Shown: positions 58,490-64,000 of the stretch, one piece after another
Numbering within the stretch: position 1 is the stretch's first letter
Layout of the letters: every line of letters starts with the position of its first letter
Assembly: GCA_036417435.1 (NCBI GenBank)
Contig: CM070918.1
Coordinates: 29,581,523-29,645,522 of the forward strand
Length of the DNA: 64,000 bases
Direction of reading: 5' to 3'
Source: Inia geoffrensis
Lineage: Eukaryota; Chordata; Mammalia; Artiodactyla; Iniidae
The notes under the pieces: generated by a model
Database searches by the model: none
What the model was told of the DNA's origin: nothing
What the model saw: only the letters and a program-made list of their open reading frames with translations
Made by a program: the position numbers and the translations under genes

Positions 58490-59455
58490 TCAGCCTGTAG
58501 GGTTCGACTTCCTTTGTGTTAACTAATTTCTGACTCTGGGTTTTCAGCTATTTATTTCTAGAACAATACGCTCACTGCAACGGCCGTCCAGTGCGGCAAT
58601 CTTCCTGGCGGTGACAGTGTGCTTGCTCTCCCCTGCTTTTCTCCGCGGTAGGAGGGGGGAGGTGTGAAAAGCCATCTAAAAGGGGTGGGGAGAAGTGGTC
58701 CAGCCCTGTCCTCCCCAAGTGCAAGTCTCATTTTCAGCTCTCTGGAGCCAGAAAGCAAGACAGGACCCCAGAGGGGTCTTGTAGACCCAAGATTTCAGGC
58801 CAGGCAAGCGACAAGCGGGGGGGAAAGAGGGTCCAGCCCCCAAAAGGAACTCTTCCTCCATACAGTAATTAACCGAGGTTCCAGAACCCTTCCGCAAGCA
58901 AGCACTGCACTCGCCTGCTTTTTCCCTCTCTGTAATCATTTTCTAATTTGCGTCGCCTCTTCCTGCTTCCTCCAAGCCACCTTAACTGGAAACTCTTTCG
59001 TTCACACGGAAAGTTCCTCTCTGCTCTCTGAGGACACCTATCGAGGGTGGAACCAGGCTCTTCATAATAATTCTTAGCAGACATGGCTAATAATGACCCT
59101 CTTTCGCTAATGAAAAAAACACACACACGCACACATCGTGACTGCTGTAATTAAGCTTGTGACGAGTTGAGTTGGAGGGAAATTAGATTTATTTACACGC
59201 TGTTCTGTTGCTGATGAAGCACTAGCTATAGGGAAGACTTCTAATTAACCCTAGTTTAGAGGCTGTGCTCTCTGTGCCTCCTTCCCTCTACATACCCTTT
59301 GTAAACTGCAGTTGGTTAAAAATAATAATAATAATAATTAGCCATTCTTACGAGTTCATTCTCTCCCGTAACTCTCCTTAATCCTTGAGCTGTGTTGCCC
59401 AGACGCTGACAGTAATAAAATGCCTGAAAGATTTCAGCTCTGAGCTGTAGTCACG
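58490..59455. promoter_or_regulatory. Candidate conserved intronic enhancer block
   Basis: Nearly 1 kb without interspersed repeats. taattaa occurs at 58866-58872, 59148-59154 and 59242-59248, and many other ATTA or TAAT cores are present. A short (AAT)n run at 59321-59340 is included. This is the best enhancer-like block in the window by eye. Function is inferred. Confidence 0.5.
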
Positions 59456-59700
59456 TCAATTCATCAGCCAACGAGTGTTGCAGGAGAGCCTGCCCACAGC
59501 CAGGCCCTGTCTAGGCACCCAGCGGATCAGAACTGGAGCCAGAGACAGGCCTGCCTTGGAGGAGGTTAGGATGATCAGAAAGGAACCCGGGGAGTGGCCA
59601 GTTAAGGCAGAAATCACAGCAGAGGGGCCTGGCTGGAAGCAGGCTGCTTTGGGGTTTGAGGTGGAAGAAACAGAGAGGCACTGAAGGGTTGGTGAGGGAG
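59456..59700 (-). repeat. L2 fragment
   Basis: Has caattcatcagccaacgagt, then cacagccaggccctgtctag and the expected purine-rich continuation. Confidence 0.65.
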
Positions 59701-61075
59701 GGAGGAGGTGCAGCATGTAAGCGAGATCCTGGCAGAGCCCACAGAGGCGACTGGAAGCCTCGAGGTCCAGGATTTGCAGAACAGACTTGCTGCCCATTGT
59801 GGACTGCTTCCTCCACCTTGTGTGTGTGCAGCCATGTCTGGGAAAGAAAGAGGCCCGGGATGGCCAGGGCTAGAAATACACGCAGGTCCAGGGCTAGACG
59901 TTCACATCCTGGAAGGCCCAGGATCTTAGGCCCTGGTTTCCAGGAAGCAGCGGGCATCAGACATGGTTATCTACCACCATTTACCACAGCCCCTTGGGTC
60001 CAAGAGGCCGCCCAATGCAGGACACCCATGAACTTAATGATGGCTTTCTTGGGAGGAGGGAGAGTCGTTTCATTAGACATAACACATGGATATTAAGATG
60101 CACCCCAATTTCAAAAATGTTAGACAAGGATAAAAATTCACGTCTAAGAATCAAAGCGGTAGGATAAGCAAGTCTTCAGAGGACAGCCTTGCAGGAGGCC
60201 GGACCCTACCTGAAATATGCAGAATCAGGCGAGTTCCCCACCCCCACCCCCTCCCCCAGGCCCCACCGATGGCCAAGGCAAGGAGCGTCTCGGCAGTCAC
60301 AGCCGACTCCAGTGCTGCCATCTCTCAGGGTCCTTCCCTCCAGCTGTATGGAGCAAGGGGCCCCTGCCCTTCCCTTCAGGGCCCCAGGGAAGCTTCAAGT
60401 TGGAAGAATCCTCAGAGGTCACCTCATGCAGCCCAGCTCTTAGCTGGCCAAAGCCACCCGCCTCCAGCATCCCTCCCGAGGGCTGTCAGGGCCAGCCGGT
60501 GCACCTCCAGGAGAAGGAGGTGGTTGCGACAGCTACCACCTCCCAGGGCACTGCCAGGCAACGGGATGCGATGATGGAGGGAAGCTGGCACGGATGGGCT
60601 GGGAACACGGCGACAACGCCCAGCCTGAGTCTGCTTACTTGTGAGCACCTCTGACAAGAAAGGAGTGGGGGAGGCAGGCATGAACATGCACAGGCTTCAG
60701 AAGCCACGTCTAGGTAGCTGCTCAATTACTTGAGTTTTCTTCTAAAGCATGTGAGACTTTTTCAAAGCCTAAATCCTGCTGAAAGACAGCACAGTTCTAG
60801 GCTTCAGAGTAAAGTAGTAAAGGGAATTTCATTCCATGTCACCCACATACAATAAAGCTGGCTTGTGCTTGGGTGTTTTGCCTTTCTTCTAGACTACTAG
60901 CCACGCTGTACAATGACCATTATTTCTTTTCCCTTAGGCTGTGCAACGTCGGGCAAGACCCTCGTGGCGCCTCGAGGAGAGGGACCAAATCCAGCACCTC
61001 TGCATCCTCCATGTCAAAGACAAAACAGACTTTCCATCAACGTGTGTCAATAAATGAGGCCAAGAATTTCGAATC
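59701..61075. other. Unique intron, nothing recognised
   Basis: Several open frames of up to 148 codons are present with no domain. No repeat family was recognised. Confidence 0.4.
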
Positions 61076-61077
61076 TC

Positions 61078-61200
61078 AGAATCCCCTGGCGGTCCAATGG
61101 TTAAGACTCGGTGCTTCCACTGCCGTGGGCCTGGGTTCAATCCCTGGCTGGGGAACTAAGATCTCATAAGCCGTGTGGCACAGCCAAAAAAAAAAAAAAG
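61078..61200 (+). mobile_element. tRNA-derived SINE (CHR-2-like variant)
   Basis: Has cccctggcggtccaatggtt, then cctgggttcaatccctggct and ggggaactaagatctc, with a poly-A tail. No clear target duplication was found, so it is probably older. Confidence 0.88.
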
Positions 61201-62254
61201 AAAATCTCCAATTTCAAAAATCACATTTTCCTTGACTTTTAATATCGTATCGCGGATTCCATGGGTTTGTGATGCTTACTACTCACCCAACTTACTGACT
61301 TGCCGTATAACATCTCCCACATTATCTTTCTATTTACCCTCACTCGGGAGTTCATGAACTTGTAGCAAAGGCAGCCCTTTGTAAGGTGTTCACACAATCA
61401 CTGCCACCTTCCCTGACCCCGGGGAGGGGCTTCGTAAGTGTGAAGTGAACAGGGGAACCAGGCCCCAGCTCCTGTTCAGGAACTGGCTTGGTCATCCACT
61501 TGCTTGAAGTAAGTTTCCAGGACATGAGGAGGCCCTACACGCTAAGCACTGCATGGCCCACATCAAAGGTTAACACTGTCTAATTACCCTGCGTTTTTAA
61601 ATCACCATAGCCCAATCCCATAGAACTCATGCCTGTAACTTCCAGAATTCAACACAGTTCTGCAAGTTATTGGGACTTCTGGGAACTCAAACCAAGCCAG
61701 ATGCATGACCACCTGCCTGCAAATCCCCCCTCGGGTGGAGCGGTAAGGAGGCTAACTCAGCAGGAAAAGCCCCCTTGCCATCTATTCTGAAGAAGAATGG
61801 CCTCGAAGACACACACCCACGCGCCCGGGACGCCCCAGCAGCAAACTCGGGTTTACCTGCCGCAGCAGGTGCGAGGAGATTAATTTCCCCAAATGCTCCA
61901 AAGGGGAAATATGTTACAAATGACAAGTCAAAGAAAGAATGATGTACGACTCCTCACTCAGGACCTTTCATCAGCTCCTCCCGTCCGCCCCGTTGGTCCA
62001 TTCCAGCCATCGTCACCCCGGCTTAGGACCACGTCACCACTTCCCCTGACGACCGCAAAACCTTGGTGGCTTATCCAGCCACTCGCCACACCCTGGGTGG
62101 GTGGGGGGGGGGGACGGACAGCTGCTAGGTGGTAGGCACCAGAATATTCTTCTTGCTCCCCCTTCAACTGCCAACAGTGGAAAATGTTTTATCCAGGAGC
62201 CTAAACATCAGAAAGATCCACATCAAGGATTTCTTTTAAAGGATGTTTAAAATA
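61201..62254. other. Unique intron, nothing recognised
   Basis: A poly-G tract lies at 62097-62113. No exon or repeat family was recognised. Confidence 0.4.
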
Positions 62255-62610
62255 ATCATCCTTTCAAAAAATATTACTCCCTCATACTCCTTAAAGAGTG
62301 ACACTCCAAGTCTAAATTGTAGTGGCAAGGGATGCACACTTAGGTGGCAACATGAAAGAAATGCAAGGAAGTGATGGCCATAAAAGTCAGGCTAGCGGTT
62401 ACTTCTGGAAGGAGGAGGGGGCTGTGGCTGGCATGGAGAGCACAGATGGGGCTTCTGGGGTGACTGGCAAAGTTCTCTCTCCAGCCACGGGAGGTGGTTT
62501 CAGTGACGTCCCGCCTTAAAAGAATTCACTAAGTTCTACATTTGTTCTGTGGGGTGTCCGTATCTGTTTCAATTTACAATACAACAGTTCAAAAAAATAA
62601 TAAAAGGAAA
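62255..62610 (+). repeat. Ancient L1M 3' region
   Basis: Has ggctagcggttacttctgga, then cagatggggcttctggggtg and actggcaaagttctctc, and ends near caatttacaatacaac, the layout of old L1 3' UTRs. Confidence 0.65.
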
Positions 62611-63060
62611 GATTGCTATACCGTGGAGGTGATGCAACCTAAGGGCCAGCAAATGGCTGGAGGGTAACATGAAGGCAGCCCAGGGTCAGCTTACAGGTGG
62701 ATCATGGTAGACCCGCCACCAGCATGTGGCTCGTGAAAGTTCTCAGTCCGGAATAAGCTTTGTTGGGTAATGGATGTTTTAAAGAATGGAATTGCACTTT
62801 TGCAAACACACACACCTTTGTCACATACCAAAATTTCCTGTTTTCAGTCACTGTGCTCATATGGATTAAGATTAAGATCCCCAAACTCTGGAAGTGTCAT
62901 TGGTTTGGAATGAGTTGGGGGCCAAACACCCCCACATCCGCCTTTAGGCATCAGGGCTCCCCGAAGGAGCCTAGGCAGGGCCAGGAACCTTGCCCCTTAG
63001 CCCTGTTCTCTTCACTGTGCTGAGTCTGTAAAGAGAGGTTTCTGGCAGGGACACCCCACT
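62611..63060. other. Unique intron, nothing recognised
   Basis: No repeat or exon was recognised. Confidence 0.4.
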
Positions 63061-63061
63061 G

Positions 63062-63300
63062 GGCTGTAAGCTATTTAAGGGCCAGGATCACTTCTGACTT
63101 GCTTACACTGTAACCCCAGGGCCTGGTGTTTGCTGAATGAATGAATGAGTCCCCATTTTACAAGAGCTTTCCTCTCTATTACATTCCACGGATCAGGAAC
63201 CACAACTGCCTTACTTGCCGTGGAACCATCAGTGCCTAACCTAGGGCTCAGCACACAGAAGGTCCCCAATATATTCTTATAAAATAAATGAATGAAAAAA
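63062..63300 (+). repeat. Two L2 3' end fragments
   Basis: First 63062-63150 (gggccaggatcacttctgac, then tgctgaatgaatgaatgag). Second about 63225-63300 (ctcagcacacagaaggtccc, then aaataaatgaatg). Confidence 0.75.
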
Positions 63301-63304
63301 AACA

Positions 63305-63535
63305 GCTGTTCTAGGGATGGAGGATACAAAGATGACCAAGACATTGTCCTTTTGTCAAGGACCTCCTCATTTAGCAAGGAGAGGCACAAACCAGACCATG
63401 TGATGAAGGCAAAGGCAGAAAATGAGCAGGTGGTGATGGGAGCACAGGAGGGGGCTTCGAACTGTGAGGGGAAATCAGGGAGGGCTTCTCGGAAGAGAGG
63501 ACATGGATCTGATTCTTGAAGGAAAACCCAGAAAG
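63305..63535 (-). repeat. L2 fragment
   Basis: Has gatggaggatacaaagatga, then tcagggagggcttctcggaa, in reverse-complement L2 order. Confidence 0.7.
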
Positions 63536-63734
63536 TCTCCCCACTGCAAGGCAGGCAGCACCTCCTGGGAAGTGTCCAGGGTCTCCCCATCCACACTGAG
63601 TTCTCTGCAAAACATCTGCCATGTCTGCTGCTTCCACCAAGAGTCATCTCCCCAAAGTCCTCTCATCATGCCATGATCACCACCTCCCCTCTAGCATACA
63701 CACACACACCAAAGAAAGCTCTTGGCCTCCCAAA

Positions 63735-63900
63735 TACAGTGTGACCTGGGACAAGTTACTTAACCTCTCTGAGGCTTTGGTTTCCTCAACAGTAAAAGGG
63801 AGATGATGACAGTGGTGCCTGAATTAGAGGGCTATTGGAGGATTAGGTGCCATAAACCATGGAACGTGCTCAGCACAGCACTGGGTACTGTCACTGAGAA
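63735..63900 (+). repeat. MIR
   Basis: Has agtgtgacctgggacaagtt, then acttaacctctctgaggctt and cagcacagcactgggtac. Confidence 0.85.
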
Positions 63901-64000
63901 GAGCTTCCTTCTCACTGCCATTGTTATTACTAAAGAGGGCATGCTTCCGAGGAAATTAAACCCGAGTGTGTCCCCAGCCATCTCACACTTCGCTGACATG

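Larger units (their letters stand above)
37873..64000 (-). other. ZNF423: ZNF423 intron upstream of the exon (partial)
   Basis: Sequence on the 5' side of the exon in gene orientation. No second exon, canonical start exon or foreign gene was recognised up to the window edge. The preceding ZNF423 coding exon, which carries the usual initiator, must lie beyond 64000. Repeats and candidate regulatory blocks are listed separately. Confidence 0.8.

Overview
This is a window of a large vertebrate nuclear genome, almost certainly a cetartiodactyl mammal and most likely a cetacean. The lineage call rests on twelve tRNA-Glu-derived CHR-type SINEs, most with intact target-site duplications, on L1 3' ends of the cetartiodactyl type, and on my failing to see any BovB or Bov-tA elements. 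The rest is ordinary mammalian intron: MIR, L2, old L1 and MER5-type relics, microsatellites, and no compact gene order or operon.

The only protein-coding segment I can support is one 201-bp internal exon on the minus strand at 37672-37872. Its 66 full codons match the N-terminal part of ZNF423 (OAZ/Zfp423/EBFAZ), including the acidic linker and the first, degenerate zinc finger. Both splice sites fit the consensus and both flanking introns are phase 1. The window is therefore read as ZNF423 in antisense orientation. Positions 37873-64000 are the intron before this exon, and 1-37671 are part of the intron leading to the large multi-finger exon, which lies outside the window.

Layout: 1-6735 is repeat-bearing intron (SINE, an 800-bp L1 end, MIRs). 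6736-13500 is largely repeat-free, with a CpG-rich block at 11340-11780 and possible conserved regulatory sequence on either side. 13500-20200 is a patchwork of L2, L1, MITE and SINE copies. It contains a nearly identical local duplication flanked by a perfect 23-bp fold-back (14855-15153). 20200-37600 is mixed unique sequence and old repeats. 37672-37872 is the exon. 39440-40440, 45500-46060, 47500-47870, 49690-50400 and 58490-59460 are repeat-poor, AT-rich, motif-rich blocks typical of deeply conserved enhancers in introns of developmental transcription factors. A second CpG-rich block lies at 48945-49440, about 11 kb upstream of the exon in gene orientation.

I saw no new enzymatic, defence or mobile system. 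The most distinctive observation is the template-switch-like duplication near 15 kb. The candidate intronic promoters and enhancers come next. Repeat-family names come from recognised sequence features and were not checked with RepeatMasker.
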